Of a DNA stretch of 64,000 nt, positions 35,022-44,670 are shown one piece after another (positions within the stretch are counted from its first letter, which is position 1; every line of letters starts with the position of its first letter). The notes beneath the pieces are model-generated. The model made no database searches and was not told where the DNA came from. It saw nothing but the letters and a program-made list of their open reading frames with translations. Location: the NCBI GenBank assembly GCA_023461035.1, contig JAEWOD010000012.1, positions 62,001-126,000 of the forward strand, given 5' to 3'. Source of the DNA: Bacteroidota bacterium. Lineage in GTDB: Bacteria; Bacteroidota; Bacteroidia; Flavobacteriales; Weeksellaceae. The translations under genes and the position numbers were made by a program.

Positions 35022-35765
35022 ATGTTCAGACATAAAGGCAAGAACCGGACTTTAAAACACAACCTGAGAATTGCGGTGTTGCTGTCTTTTGTGGCGGGCA
35101 TAGTGAATGTGGCAGGTTTTCTTGCGGTACAACAATTAACTACAAATGTTACGGGACATTTCGCTTTTTTTGTAGAGGAAATTTACAGTTTGAATACTTG
35201 GCGTGGATTGGTTTACTTTCTGTTTGTTGTTTTCTTTTTTCTGGGTTCGTTTACTTCCGGTTGGCTGATCGAATTCATGACGCGAAAAAACGAACGGTAT
35301 ATTTTCCTGATCCCTGTACTGATAGAGGCTTCCATACTGTTTTTTGTAGGATTCTGCGGGAGATTTCTCTTGGATTATTCCCCAAACACCATTGCGTATC
35401 TATTGTTATTTGCCATGGGGCTTCAGAATTCTTTGGTTACTATGATTTCAAATTCTGTGGTGCGAACAACCCATTTGACCGGATTATTTACCGATTTGGG
35501 AATTGAAATGGCACAATTGTTTTTTAATTACAAATCCATTGAACGCCGGAAAAGGTTGATTCAATCCATAGAACTTCGTTCCAGCATCATTTTATTTTTC
35601 TTTATCGGTGGAATTCTGAGTGCATTGTTTTATTCGTCCATACAACTTTACGTTGTGGTTTTTGCGGGGTTTCTCTTGTTATTCGGATTGATTTATGACC
35701 AGATCCGATTACATTATAACCGGATGAAAAGAAAAATACACCACAAAAAAAGTCCGGTACAATAA
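35022..35765 (+). CDS. YoaK family (DUF1275) membrane protein
   Basis: The 247-residue protein has six or seven membrane helices and the DUF1275 opening LLSFVAGIVNVAGFLAVQQLTTNVTGHF, LLFAMGLQNSLVTMISNSVVRTTHLTGLFTDLGIEMAQ in the middle (GLQN, TTHLTG typical of the family), and a basic C-terminal tail. The function of YoaK proteins is not established. The stop codon lies inside the loop of a terminator hairpin. Confidence 0.88.
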   Translation: MFRHKGKNRTLKHNLRIAVLLSFVAGIVNVAGFLAVQQLTTNVTGHFAFFVEEIYSLNTWRGLVYFLFVVFFFLGSFTSGWLIEFMTRKNERYIFLIPVLIEASILFFVGFCGRFLLDYSPNTIAYLLLFAMGLQNSLVTMISNSVVRTTHLTGLFTDLGIEMAQLFFNYKSIERRKRLIQSIELRSSIILFFFIGGILSALFYSSIQLYVVVFAGFLLLFGLIYDQIRLHYNRMKRKIHHKKSPVQ

Positions 35766-35773
35766 CCGGACTT
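35750..35773. terminator. Intrinsic terminator overlapping the yoaK-type stop
   Basis: AAGTCCGGT and ACCGGACTT form a 9-bp stem around a 6-nt loop; an A7 run precedes and TTCC follows. It may serve the plus-strand gene and the convergent minus-strand lipoprotein gene. Confidence 0.75.
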
Positions 35774-35798
35774 TCCAAATTATAATTTCGAAATTAAA

Positions 35799-36761
35799 TT
35801 AATTCAAGCCAGCCAATAAAGTCTGTAAATCCTGAATGGTAGCCGGTGCCACCACCAAATCAAATACATCATCACCAGCGATTGTGACATCTTGCGAAGC
35901 TATATTTAACGCTCCTTCTACCAATGAAATCGCAATGATTTTACCTTGTGCTCCGGTCGGGATGCTTCCCGTATAAGTTGTCAAAGCATCACCTGAAACA
36001 GTTGTCAAAGCAGCTACTGTCGTGAAGTCATTCAACGCAAAGAAAACCTGAGTATTGGCAAAATCGGGAGCATTGGGTACGCGAACTTTAAACTGAGTAG
36101 ATTCACCATCGATTAATTCATAAAAAGCATCGCAATTGCTCCATCCGCCCATTATGTTCCAAATCGTAAATTCGCCATTGGTTCCGGCCGTTTCATCAAA
36201 ACTCAAATCTGAATTTCCGGTTCCCCATGAAATAACTGGCCCTGAAGGAGCAGTTTGGGTTGTTCCGATGAAATACTGCATGGAATTTTCATATCCCGTA
36301 GCATCGGTCTGATAAGGTAAAATAGCTTGAACGCCGTTCAAGGTCAATTCTGCACCAGTTGCATCGGTCACACGCAACCAAAACATTCCACCAGACACCA
36401 ATGGTTCTTCTCCCGCAAATGTCTGGATGTTATGTTTAATCATTTTTCCACGAGTGAAAATTTCAATCAAAGAAACGGTAAAGGGTGCAGTAGCAGCTCC
36501 TCCACCTGAAAGCGTACAAGAATTGGCAGGAAATACCAATCGTATGTCTTGTCCGTTCAATATATTTTCAATCGTAGGATCTGCAATCGTCAATGTAAGT
36601 GTATCAGAAAGATTCATGGTGTCATGCACTTCCTGTAAATTCTGAAAATCATTTTCTGTCGGGAATCCCTGAAAAATGTCTTCATTATTTGTACACTGAT
36701 AAAAAGAAACCACAGAAAGCATAGCTATTACAATCAGGGTTATAGGGTTCAATTTTTTCAT
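35799..36761 (-). CDS. Hypothetical lipoprotein
   Basis: I start at the ATG at 36761 (MKKLNPITL), giving 320 residues; a frame from 36866 would add an implausible 35 residues overlapping tag. The N-terminus is a lipoprotein signal ending VSFYQC, so it is probably membrane-anchored. The rest is beta-rich, with SGGGAATAPFTVSLIEIFTRGKMIKHN and a WNIMGGWSNCD segment. No enzymatic motif is visible, and I do not recognise the family. Confidence 0.75.
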   Translation of the reverse strand: MKKLNPITLIVIAMLSVVSFYQCTNNEDIFQGFPTENDFQNLQEVHDTMNLSDTLTLTIADPTIENILNGQDIRLVFPANSCTLSGGGAATAPFTVSLIEIFTRGKMIKHNIQTFAGEEPLVSGGMFWLRVTDATGAELTLNGVQAILPYQTDATGYENSMQYFIGTTQTAPSGPVISWGTGNSDLSFDETAGTNGEFTIWNIMGGWSNCDAFYELIDGESTQFKVRVPNAPDFANTQVFFALNDFTTVAALTTVSGDALTTYTGSIPTGAQGKIIAISLVEGALNIASQDVTIAGDDVFDLVVAPATIQDLQTLLAGLN

Positions 36762-36825
36762 TTCTATATTAAATTTGATCTTAATTACAAATTGACGAAA
36801 AACTATCCAAATGGTTGCGTCATCC

Positions 36826-37386
36826 TTAAACTTCTTTGTGCCGGAAACAATCCAATACATGATCATTGATTATACCTGTCGCTTGCAAATGTGCATAAAC
36901 TACCGTGCTTCCTACAAACTTAAAACCTCTTTTTTTGAGGTCTTTGCTGATTTTATCAGATAATTCATTTGTTGCCGGGACATCTTTTAAAGTCTTTCTT
37001 TTTTCGTTTACCGGTTTATGATTGACAAATCCCCAAATATAATCTGTAAAGGATCCAAACTCCTCCTGAATCTTCATAAATGCCTGAGCGTTGCTTACGG
37101 TTGCTCGGACTTTTAATTGATTCCGGATGATTCCTTCGTTTTCTAATAACGATTGAATCTTCGCTTCATTGTATAGTGCAATCTTTTTATAGTCGAAATG
37201 GTCAAATGCTTGGCGGAAATTCTCTCGTTTTCGAAGAATCGTAATCCAACTTAACCCTGCCTGAAAGGTTTCTAAAATCAGGAATTCGAACTGTTTATCG
37301 TCATCCCGAACCGGCACTCCCCATTCTTCATCATGGTATTTGATATAGATTTCTTCTTTGCCGACCCAGCCGCATCTATTCTTCAT
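36826..37386 (-). CDS. tag: DNA-3-methyladenine glycosylase I
   Basis: Tag removes 3-methyladenine from DNA. The 186-residue protein has the N-terminal zinc-site part (CGWVGKEEIYIKYHDEEWGVPV), FEFLILETFQAGLSWITILRKRENFRQAF and the C-terminal zinc ligands H and C in NDHVLDCFRH. KKRGFKFVGSTVVYAHLQATG is the conserved C-terminal block. All positions expected for the enzyme are present. Confidence 0.95.
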   Translation of the reverse strand: MKNRCGWVGKEEIYIKYHDEEWGVPVRDDDKQFEFLILETFQAGLSWITILRKRENFRQAFDHFDYKKIALYNEAKIQSLLENEGIIRNQLKVRATVSNAQAFMKIQEEFGSFTDYIWGFVNHKPVNEKRKTLKDVPATNELSDKISKDLKKRGFKFVGSTVVYAHLQATGIINDHVLDCFRHKEV

Positions 37387-37501
37387 CTGAAATTTTTTAA
37401 AAATTAAAATTAATCAATTCGCAGTTAATTCTCATGAATGATTTGTCTTAAAACTGATAAGTTTCATAATGTCTTTTATTTATAATTATTCTAAATAAGC
37501 A

Positions 37502-37509
37502 TAGGTTTG
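37502..37509 (+). promoter_or_regulatory. -7 element of the FISUMP/T9SS gene
   Basis: TAGGTTTG matches TAnnTTTG, 22 bp before the ATG. No TTG is seen at -33. Confidence 0.4.
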
Positions 37510-37531
37510 CAAAAAATATAAAAGAGAATTC

Positions 37532-39352
37532 ATGAAAAAGATTTTACAATTAGCCGCTGTTTTAACGGCCGGGTTTGCATACAGCCAGTCAGGATATTGT
37601 TTACCTGAATTTCAGTATAATGCGGACGGAAATATGATAACACATGTTCAATTTGGAGATATTGATTACGAGTCCCCTTTCCAATCCGGGACGACTCCCC
37701 TATATGAAGATTTCACTTCAGTTTCGACTGACCTCAATACGGGCGAAACCTATGAAATTTCAGTAAAAGCACCTTCCAGTACGTTTCCAAGTGACATCAT
37801 GGTTTTTATTGATTTCAATCAAAACGGAAGTTTAGATGATGAAGGAGAAAGTTTCTACATCGGGCGTGTAGCAGCTGCAAATCCTTATAATGCAAACACC
37901 ATTACATCTGATATACAGATTCCAGCAGACGCAATGGCAGGTGAAACCCGTCTAAGAATTTTAAAAAACACCAATGTCGCCGCATATTCAGATCCGGATG
38001 CTCCAAACTCCATCAGCGATGCTTGCGCTACTGACCTTCGTGCCGGTCAAACTGAAGATTATACGGTTAACATCATCGGTCAGACTATCGTTATTTGTGA
38101 GCCTTCTGAACCGGGAGAAAATCCGGGAGACTTAGGTTGTGTAAATTTTATTTATCAGGGACAAACGGTTGGTTTAATTACCGTTCGGGCTGCAGATGGA
38201 AATATCTGGTTACAACAAAACCTGGGAAGTTCACAAGTCGCTACGTCTTATAATGACGAGGCGGCCTACGGAGACCTTTTCCAATGGGGACGTTTTGATG
38301 ACGGTCACCAATTGAGAAATTCTACTCAAACCGATGTTTATCCGAGTCCGAATAATCCGACAGGATTGGGAGAACAAGGAAATCCCAATTTCTTCATCGG
38401 AGGTGGTAGTCCGTATGATAATTATACCGGATGGTGGGGCGACTGGACGGCAGATGATAAATGGGAAGCAACTTCAGAAGAAATAACAGCTACAAATGCA
38501 TTTGATCCTTGTAAAAAAATCGGGGAAGACTGGTTTATCCCGACCGAATCGGATTGGGAAGCTGTCATCGAAGCAGAACAAATCGGTGCCGATGAAAACT
38601 TGGAAAACATCGTATCAGCTTTTGAAAGTAATTTGAAATTGACGACAGGCGGCGTAAGAAAAGACGAAGAATTTGCATTTGTAGGGACAAGAGGATACTA
38701 CTGGAGCCGCTCTCTCAGCTCAAATGAAGATTTCGTTAAATACCTTTATTATAGTAATTACATCGTCAATCCAAATGCCGGTGACGGTAAAAAGCAGGGA
38801 AGTTCAGTCCGTTGTTTGCAAATGGCCGATACCGTAATTGAAATAGAAAATGTAACGGTTACAACCGAGAATAGTGCAGAGCCGGAAATTACAACCGAGG
38901 GTGGTTCACTTCAATTAATCGCAACAATTGAACCTGCAGAAGCCAACCAGGAAGTGACATGGTCGATTACCGAAGGAGAAGAATTGGCAGAAGTAAATGA
39001 AAACGGTCTGGTCACGGCAATTGACAACGGTGAAGTGACGATAAGAGCAACTTCTGTGGAAAACGAAACAATGTTCGGCGAAATTACGCTTCAAATTTCA
39101 GGTCAGGAATTAGGAATTGAAGAAGTGAATTCTGCTCAGATTAAAGTTTATCCCAATCCTACAACCGGTTTTGTTTACATCGCCTCTAATTCTGAATTGA
39201 ATTCTGTAACCTTGTTTAATCTGATCGGACAAAAAATATCCATATCTGATAAGCCGGCGATAGACCTATCCGGACTAGCAAATGCTACTTATATTTTAAA
39301 AATTGAGTTTGTAAACGGAAAGACACAAACCGTAAAAGTAATTAAGCGTTAA
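37532..39352 (+). CDS. Secreted GEVED-FISUMP-Big2 protein with T9SS sorting domain
   Basis: The 606-residue protein has a signal peptide (cleavage after FAYS). A GEVED domain (about 60-185; FIDFNQNGSLDDEGE, AGETRLRILKN, GQTEDYTV) is followed by a FISUMP domain (about 205-430; DGNIWLQQNLGSSQVA, EDWFIPTESDWEAV, YYWSRSLSS, SVRCLQM). A bacterial Ig-like Big2 domain (about 435-520; EPAEANQEVTWSITEG) and a type A T9SS signal (IKVYPNPTTGFVYI to the end) complete it. It is a surface or secreted adhesin-like protein; I see no catalytic site. Confidence 0.88.
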   Translation: MKKILQLAAVLTAGFAYSQSGYCLPEFQYNADGNMITHVQFGDIDYESPFQSGTTPLYEDFTSVSTDLNTGETYEISVKAPSSTFPSDIMVFIDFNQNGSLDDEGESFYIGRVAAANPYNANTITSDIQIPADAMAGETRLRILKNTNVAAYSDPDAPNSISDACATDLRAGQTEDYTVNIIGQTIVICEPSEPGENPGDLGCVNFIYQGQTVGLITVRAADGNIWLQQNLGSSQVATSYNDEAAYGDLFQWGRFDDGHQLRNSTQTDVYPSPNNPTGLGEQGNPNFFIGGGSPYDNYTGWWGDWTADDKWEATSEEITATNAFDPCKKIGEDWFIPTESDWEAVIEAEQIGADENLENIVSAFESNLKLTTGGVRKDEEFAFVGTRGYYWSRSLSSNEDFVKYLYYSNYIVNPNAGDGKKQGSSVRCLQMADTVIEIENVTVTTENSAEPEITTEGGSLQLIATIEPAEANQEVTWSITEGEELAEVNENGLVTAIDNGEVTIRATSVENETMFGEITLQISGQELGIEEVNSAQIKVYPNPTTGFVYIASNSELNSVTLFNLIGQKISISDKPAIDLSGLANATYILKIEFVNGKTQTVKVIKR

Positions 39353-39476
39353 AAATATTGTCCGGAGTGATTTTGCAGGTTAACAGGAAATCCTAATCGG
39401 CAGAATCATCCGGGCATTCAAACCTTTTATTTCCTTTAACCATCAACTTATGTGTTCTTTAATTTAATGTGAAGTG

Positions 39477-39504
39477 AAAAGCCGCCCCAAACGGGACGGC
39501 TTTT
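39477..39504. terminator. Bidirectional terminator before ndk end
   Basis: AAAAGCCG and CGGCTTTT pair with an extended CCC/GGG inner helix across one mismatch. It lies between the convergent FISUMP gene and ndk. Confidence 0.75.
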
Positions 39505-39530
39505 CCATTTTATCCTATTTCGAAATGGAA

Positions 39531-39956
39531 TTAATAGCTGTACATTTCTCTTCTTGAAAAATGGAAATCGCTTTCGATGATAGCGTTTTCATCACTGTCT
39601 GAACCATGAATAGCGTTGGCATCGATGGATTCTGCATATTTGTTACGGATGGTTCCTTCCGCAGCATCTTTCGGGTTAGTTGCACCGATTAGTTGACGGA
39701 AATCATCAATCGCATTGTCTTTTTCCAAAACAGCGGCTACAATCGGCCCTGAAATCATAAAATCAACCAAATCTTTAAAGAAAGGACGTTCTTTGTGAAC
39801 GGCATAAAATAATTCGGCATCTCTTCTTGAAAGTTGCGTCAATTTCATGGCTTTGATTTTAAAACCGGCATTGGTAATATCTGCCAATATACTTCCGATG
39901 TGTCCGTTTTGTACGGCATCGGGTTTAATCATCGTTAGTGTAATCTTTCCTGACAT
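39531..39956 (-). CDS. ndk: Nucleoside diphosphate kinase
   Basis: Ndk exchanges the gamma phosphate between nucleoside triphosphates and diphosphates. The 141-residue protein has TLTMIKPDAVQNGHIG, RPFFKDLVDFMISGPIV, and the phosphorylated histidine in NAIHGSDSDENA. I start at the ATG at 39956 (MSGKITLTM) rather than seven codons upstream. Length is normal. Confidence 0.96.
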   Translation of the reverse strand: MSGKITLTMIKPDAVQNGHIGSILADITNAGFKIKAMKLTQLSRRDAELFYAVHKERPFFKDLVDFMISGPIVAAVLEKDNAIDDFRQLIGATNPKDAAEGTIRNKYAESIDANAIHGSDSDENAIIESDFHFSRREMYSY

Positions 39957-40073
39957 TTTATAAATTTTGAGCGGCAAAAATAATGAGTTTCACAGAAAGT
40001 AAAAAGAATATTACAAAAAGTCTGTTCTAAATCATAGAAAATTAACGCATTAGGCTCATTTCTTAACTTTTGT

Positions 40074-40958
40074 TCACTCTCTGTAAATCAATGGAGCATA
40101 CCGGGATTCGTTAAAATCGGCTTCTTTTTCGTATTGGATGATTAAATTTCTTTTTTTGTTCTCGACCTGAACTACCTCTACAAATACGGGTTCGCTTTGC
40201 TTTCGGTTAAACAGATTGTGAACATAAATTTCGTAAAATTCTTTGTCCAAAAAACCGTCGGCCACGAGAATTTTATTGGATTTCCTTGACTGATCAATCA
40301 AAGATTTATAGGGCTCCGAATTTTCTACTTCATTGAGTGTCAAAAATTTACCTAAAAAAACGATTTGATTGTCTTTGATTTCATAAATCTGTATATCCTT
40401 GTTTTTATAAAGACGAACTTCGTACCGCAGACCGGCATCACCCAACAAGGTAAACAACATGATTTCGTCCACCGGAAAGGTAGAATCAACGAGTGTTTCT
40501 TCCTTTTTCTCCAATTGATATATGACCGGAATTTGAAATAATAAATTGACCGATGTTCCGTCTTTCAATTTGGCCGGACTGATGGGTGGCAATTCCATCG
40601 AAATCCTTTCCATCGCCAAAAGAGCAGATTCTGCCAAAATCGGGTTGCTTCTTTTCATTTCTTTCATCCCTATCAGAATCCCTTCTTTTGAAATCACAAA
40701 TTGAATATCGGCTCTGGCATCATAAATTTTGCTTTTAACCAAAGATTCGTCTATGCCTTTCATGTTTTGCAGCAGCCGTTCTGAAATTTTTTCTGTGATG
40801 CAATGCGTCATCTCCTTTTTTTGGGTCGGATGAATACTTTCACAACCCGGAAACAGAGGCATTTCCTTTACTTTATTTTCCGTGTACAATTGTTGTTCCT
40901 GCGAAAAAAGAAGATTCCCGAAAAGGACTAAAACTAAAAATGTAAACAATTGTTTCAT
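40074..40958 (-). CDS. Periplasmic protein with TonB C-terminal-like domain
   Basis: The 294-residue protein has a signal peptide (cleavage after LLFSQ), then the MPLFPGCE motif with a second Cys (THCITEKI) and a TonB-C-like fold (IQFVISKEGILIGMKEMKRSNPILAESALLAMERI), typical of the many short TonB_C proteins in Bacteroidota. Residues about 165-294 are an additional domain without recognisable motif. It lacks a membrane-spanning TonB N-terminus, so it is unlikely to be an energy transducer. A shorter paralogue lies just upstream. Confidence 0.7.
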   Translation of the reverse strand: MKQLFTFLVLVLFGNLLFSQEQQLYTENKVKEMPLFPGCESIHPTQKKEMTHCITEKISERLLQNMKGIDESLVKSKIYDARADIQFVISKEGILIGMKEMKRSNPILAESALLAMERISMELPPISPAKLKDGTSVNLLFQIPVIYQLEKKEETLVDSTFPVDEIMLFTLLGDAGLRYEVRLYKNKDIQIYEIKDNQIVFLGKFLTLNEVENSEPYKSLIDQSRKSNKILVADGFLDKEFYEIYVHNLFNRKQSEPVFVEVVQVENKKRNLIIQYEKEADFNESRYAPLIYRE

Positions 40959-41010
40959 AAGGAATTATTTATAAAGATAGAACTATTCTCTTTCGATTTA
41001 TATAATTATA

Positions 41011-41511
41011 TTAATAAAGCCCAATGTATTCCGAATCTTTAAGGTTAAAGGATATAGGTAATCTATATCTAAATTTCGAACAATAACCTTTTTCCGTGAT
41101 TGCAGGTATGATTTCTTTTGTTTCATTTGATATTTCATCCAATTTTTCTTCCAACTTATCTTCAAATAAATTCGGTTTTCGCTTCTCTAACTTCATAGTT
41201 AATTTTCCCGATGTATCAACATCCATAATCACTACAGTTTTATAATACAATAAATTGGCACTATCAATCTTAGAATCAAGTGAAAACTCTAAATTCATTT
41301 TAAAGGCAATCTGATGCGCTATTAAATTTCGAACACAATGATTGAGTAAATCATTATTATCTTGAAAAGTTTCACATCCTGGAAATATAGGTGCAGTTTT
41401 AGCGTGAAGTCCTGTAGAAAATTTAGGGCGTTCATATACAATGCAGGGATTTTCTTGTGCAAGAACAATTATAAAACATGGCAATAATAGCAAAGACAGT
41501 TCTCGTTTCAT
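41011..41511 (-). CDS. Short paralogue of the TonB-C-like periplasmic protein
   Basis: This 166-residue protein shares the layout of its neighbour: signal peptide (cleavage after IVLAQ), PIFPGCETF, a NHCVRNLIAHQI segment matching its THCITEKI, then a diverged TonB-C-like region (VVIMDVDTSGKLTMKLEKR). Only the N-terminal domain of the neighbour is represented. The pair is probably a tandem duplication; the function is unknown. Confidence 0.65.
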   Translation of the reverse strand: MKRELSLLLLPCFIIVLAQENPCIVYERPKFSTGLHAKTAPIFPGCETFQDNNDLLNHCVRNLIAHQIAFKMNLEFSLDSKIDSANLLYYKTVVIMDVDTSGKLTMKLEKRKPNLFEDKLEEKLDEISNETKEIIPAITEKGYCSKFRYRLPISFNLKDSEYIGLY

Positions 41512-41529
41512 TTTATTGATTTAATATAA

Positions 41530-43104
41530 TCACTCCAAATCCTTATTAAAAAACGCTCCCCGGTTTTCTTTTCTTTCCTGACTTTGGGTAATGATCAGCC
41601 AGGCAACTGAAACCAGATTCCGTAATTCGGAAAGTTGGGGTGAAACCAGATTCATTTTATAAATCTCTTTGACCGAACGGTAAATTTCTTCTTCCTGCCA
41701 TTTGGCTAACTCCAAACGCTCATTGGATCGCACAATCGACACCAAATCACTCATCATGATCTGCAATTGTTTTTTCAGGTAATTCAGCAAAACCATTTCT
41801 TTGGTTACGCTTAGTCCTTCATCGTCCCATTCCGGCACCAAATCGATCATATCAAAACGGAAATCATTTTCTTTTAATAATTCTACCGTTTTAATCGCCG
41901 CCCGATGCCCAAAAACCATGGCTTCCAAAAGGGAATTCGAAGCCAAACGATTGGCGCCGTGCAAACCGGTATTGGTACATTCGCCTACGGCAAACATATT
42001 GTGAATCGTCGATTGACCATCCAGATCCACTTCGATTCCGCCACATAAATAATGCGAGGCCGGAACCACAGGAATCAGGTCTTTGAACATATCCAGTCCT
42101 TCTTCTTGGCATTTTTCATAAATATTGGGAAAATGTTCCAGAAATTTCTCTTTGTCTAAATGACGGCAATCCAAACAAACATAATCGTCGCCCCGCAATT
42201 TCATTTCGTTGTCAATGGCTCGTGCCACAATGTCTCTCGAAGCCAATTCTTCTCTTTCGTCATATTTCTGCATAAACGGCTGTCCGTCTTTAGTTCTCAG
42301 TTTCGCTCCAAATCCGCGTACCGCCTCCGAAATCAGGAACAATTGCCCGGAAAGCTTGCTGTACAAAGCCGTAGGATGAAACTGAATAAATTCCATATTG
42401 GAAATTTTGGCTTTCGCCCGATGCGCCAAACCGATTCCGTCGCCGGTTGCTATTTCAGGATTGGTCGTGTTTTTATAAACATGACCGCAACCACCTGTTG
42501 CCATCAGCGTAATTTTAGATGTAATACGTTTGATTTTTTCCGATTTCACATCCAGCACATAAGCACCAAAACAATTCAATTTGAATTTATCGAAATCTTC
42601 CCCTTCGATATGGTGTTCCGTAATTAAATCAATCACATAATGATGCGTCAGCAATTCGATGTTGGGTGTTTTCTCCACCACCGCCAGAAGTGCTCTTTCG
42701 ATTTCGTAACCGGTAATATCTTTGTGATGAACCACGCGGTTTTCCGTATGTCCGCCTTCCCGCCCCAGATCATAAGTCCCGTAATCACTTTTGTCAAACT
42801 GTGCGCCCCAGGAAACAATTTCCCGAAATCTTTGCGGTCCTTCTTTCACGACAATCTCCACTGCTTCCCGCTTGCAAAGTCCATCACCGGCTCTGAGCGT
42901 ATCTTCAATATGTTTCTCGAAACTGTCGTTTTCAAAATCCGTTACCACGGCAACACCGCCCTGTGCGTATTTTGTGTTGGACTCTTCACCATCGGCCTTG
43001 GTAACGATGGTGATCCTGGTATCTGGCAACTTTTGGGCAATTTTTATAGCGTACGAAAGCCCGGAAATCCCCGAACCAATTACTAAAACATCTGTGGTCA
43101 GCAT
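41530..43104 (-). CDS. nadB: L-aspartate oxidase
   Basis: NadB oxidises aspartate to iminoaspartate for NAD synthesis. The 524-residue flavoprotein has the FAD dinucleotide motif VIGSGISGLSYAI at the N-terminus, TKYAQGGVAVV, the active-site region LGREGGHTENRVVHHKD, the EFIQFHPTAL block and HGANRLASNSLLEAMVFG. The helical C-terminal domain is complete. nadA and nadC are not adjacent. Confidence 0.95.
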   Translation of the reverse strand: MLTTDVLVIGSGISGLSYAIKIAQKLPDTRITIVTKADGEESNTKYAQGGVAVVTDFENDSFEKHIEDTLRAGDGLCKREAVEIVVKEGPQRFREIVSWGAQFDKSDYGTYDLGREGGHTENRVVHHKDITGYEIERALLAVVEKTPNIELLTHHYVIDLITEHHIEGEDFDKFKLNCFGAYVLDVKSEKIKRITSKITLMATGGCGHVYKNTTNPEIATGDGIGLAHRAKAKISNMEFIQFHPTALYSKLSGQLFLISEAVRGFGAKLRTKDGQPFMQKYDEREELASRDIVARAIDNEMKLRGDDYVCLDCRHLDKEKFLEHFPNIYEKCQEEGLDMFKDLIPVVPASHYLCGGIEVDLDGQSTIHNMFAVGECTNTGLHGANRLASNSLLEAMVFGHRAAIKTVELLKENDFRFDMIDLVPEWDDEGLSVTKEMVLLNYLKKQLQIMMSDLVSIVRSNERLELAKWQEEEIYRSVKEIYKMNLVSPQLSELRNLVSVAWLIITQSQERKENRGAFFNKDLE

Positions 43105-43238
43105 TTATTCTGAATTATGCTGCAATATAAAAAGTAATTAGTAAAAAGTGATGAGTAATTAGTCTATGAGTATTGAAAAAATGCCAAAGCTATAGAAATC
43201 CGACAATTTTGATTAAATGGAAGAATTAGAAATAAAAA

Positions 43239-43285
43239 AACTTTGTCAAAGTTTTATTCGGGATGAATGGAACTTTGACAAAGTT
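43239..43285. repeat. AACTTTGTCAAAGTT...AACTTTGACAAAGTT palindrome
   Basis: Arms at 43239-43253 and 43271-43285 are exact reverse complements around 17 bp. It is the same design as the trpD/trpC repeat with C-G pairs replaced by T-A pairs on both arms. It lies between the nadB start and the recA end. Confidence 0.7.
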
Positions 43286-43305
43286 GGATTTCAGATAAAA
43301 AAATA

Positions 43306-44304
43306 TTATCCTTCTTTTATAGCATTTTTGATGGCTTCTTCCAATTCTTCCGAAAGTTCCGGATTGTCTTTCAACAAATCTTTCACAGCATCTCTTCCTT
43401 GTCCCAATTTGTTGTCGTTATAACTGTACCAGGAGCCGCTTTTCTGTACAATTCCTTTTTCAACGCCTACATCCAAAATCTCACCGACTTTGGAAATTCC
43501 TTCTCCAAACATGATGTCAAATTCTGCCTGACGGAAAGGTGGTGCCACTTTATTTTTCACGACCTTCACGCGCACATGATTTCCGCTTGCTTCGTCACCG
43601 GTTTTGATTTGGGAAACACGACGAATGTCCAGTCGAACTGAAGCATAAAATTTCAAAGCGTTTCCTCCGGTTGTCGTTTCAGGATTCCCAAACATGATTC
43701 CGATTTTCTCCCGTAACTGATTGATAAATATACAGGTACATTTGGTTTTACTAATGGTTGCCGTCAACTTACGCAAAGCTTGAGACATCAGGCGTGCCTG
43801 TAATCCCATTTTGGAATCACCCATTTCACCTTCGATTTCTGCTTTTGGTGTCAATGCTGCAACCGAGTCAATGACGATGATGTCAATCGCTCCCGAACGA
43901 ATCAGGTTATCGGCGATTTCCAATGCTTGTTCGCCATTGTCCGGTTGGGAAATGATTAAATTTTCTACATCCACACCCAATTTCTCTGCATAAAAACGGT
44001 CAAAGGCATGTTCCGCGTCAATAAATGCCGCAATTCCGCCTGCTTTTTGGGCTTCGGCAATGGCATGAAGCGTCAAAGTAGTTTTTCCCGAAGATTCAGG
44101 ACCATAGATTTCTATGACACGTCCGCGCGGATATCCACCGATTCCCAAAGCGATGTCCAGCCCAAGTGAACCGGAAGGAATCACTCCAATTCCATCTTCC
44201 ACAGCACTGTCGCCCATTCGCATCACGGTTCCTTTTCCATAGGTTTTATCCATTTTGTCCAAAACCAATTGCAATGCTTTCTTTTTATTATCTAAATCGC
44301 TCAT
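43306..44304 (-). CDS. recA: Recombinase RecA
   Basis: The 332-residue protein has GPESSGKTTLTLHAIAEAQK (Walker A), IIVIDSVAALTPKAEIEGEMGDSKMG (Walker B and L1), and NQLREKIGIMFGNPETTTGGNALKFYASVRLDIRR (L2). Length and motifs are standard. The upstream region to 44982 has no intact gene. Confidence 0.98.
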   Translation of the reverse strand: MSDLDNKKKALQLVLDKMDKTYGKGTVMRMGDSAVEDGIGVIPSGSLGLDIALGIGGYPRGRVIEIYGPESSGKTTLTLHAIAEAQKAGGIAAFIDAEHAFDRFYAEKLGVDVENLIISQPDNGEQALEIADNLIRSGAIDIIVIDSVAALTPKAEIEGEMGDSKMGLQARLMSQALRKLTATISKTKCTCIFINQLREKIGIMFGNPETTTGGNALKFYASVRLDIRRVSQIKTGDEASGNHVRVKVVKNKVAPPFRQAEFDIMFGEGISKVGEILDVGVEKGIVQKSGSWYSYNDNKLGQGRDAVKDLLKDNPELSEELEEAIKNAIKEG

Positions 44305-44670
44305 TTCGTAAATTTTTGTTTCAAGTTTAATTTTTCAAGTTGGAATTCAAAATTAGGAGTTAAAAATGACAAAATACGTCGTTGAAAAATAAATTATTCA
44401 CAAAATTGAAAAGTACTACTGCATAAAGTAAAATGTCTAAAGTAAAAACTTATCAAAGAAAACGAGCCCGGTAGAATCAATCAAAGAAGTTATATTTTGT
44501 TTTAGCTTTCTTCTTTTGTGTTCTGATGATTCAGGACAAAATCCTAATTCGAGCAGATAGTATTGAATTGTAAAATAGTTTTTGAAATCAAAATTGAGAT
44601 TGTTAAGATCTATTTCACCAAAAAGTTGTTTAGACTCTTTGATACGGTTATTGAAAAATAGTGTAAGGCA
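44305..44670. other. Gene-free region between recA and the Fic locus
   Basis: No convincing coding frame, RNA gene or repeat is visible in this AT-rich stretch. It must contain the recA promoter on the minus strand; TAATTTTG (44355-44348) is a candidate -7 box without a properly spaced -33. Confidence 0.4.

Noticed and set aside
43217..43423. Plus-strand frame over the end of recA
   Set aside because: Its second half is antisense to recA and its first half runs through the palindromic repeat.
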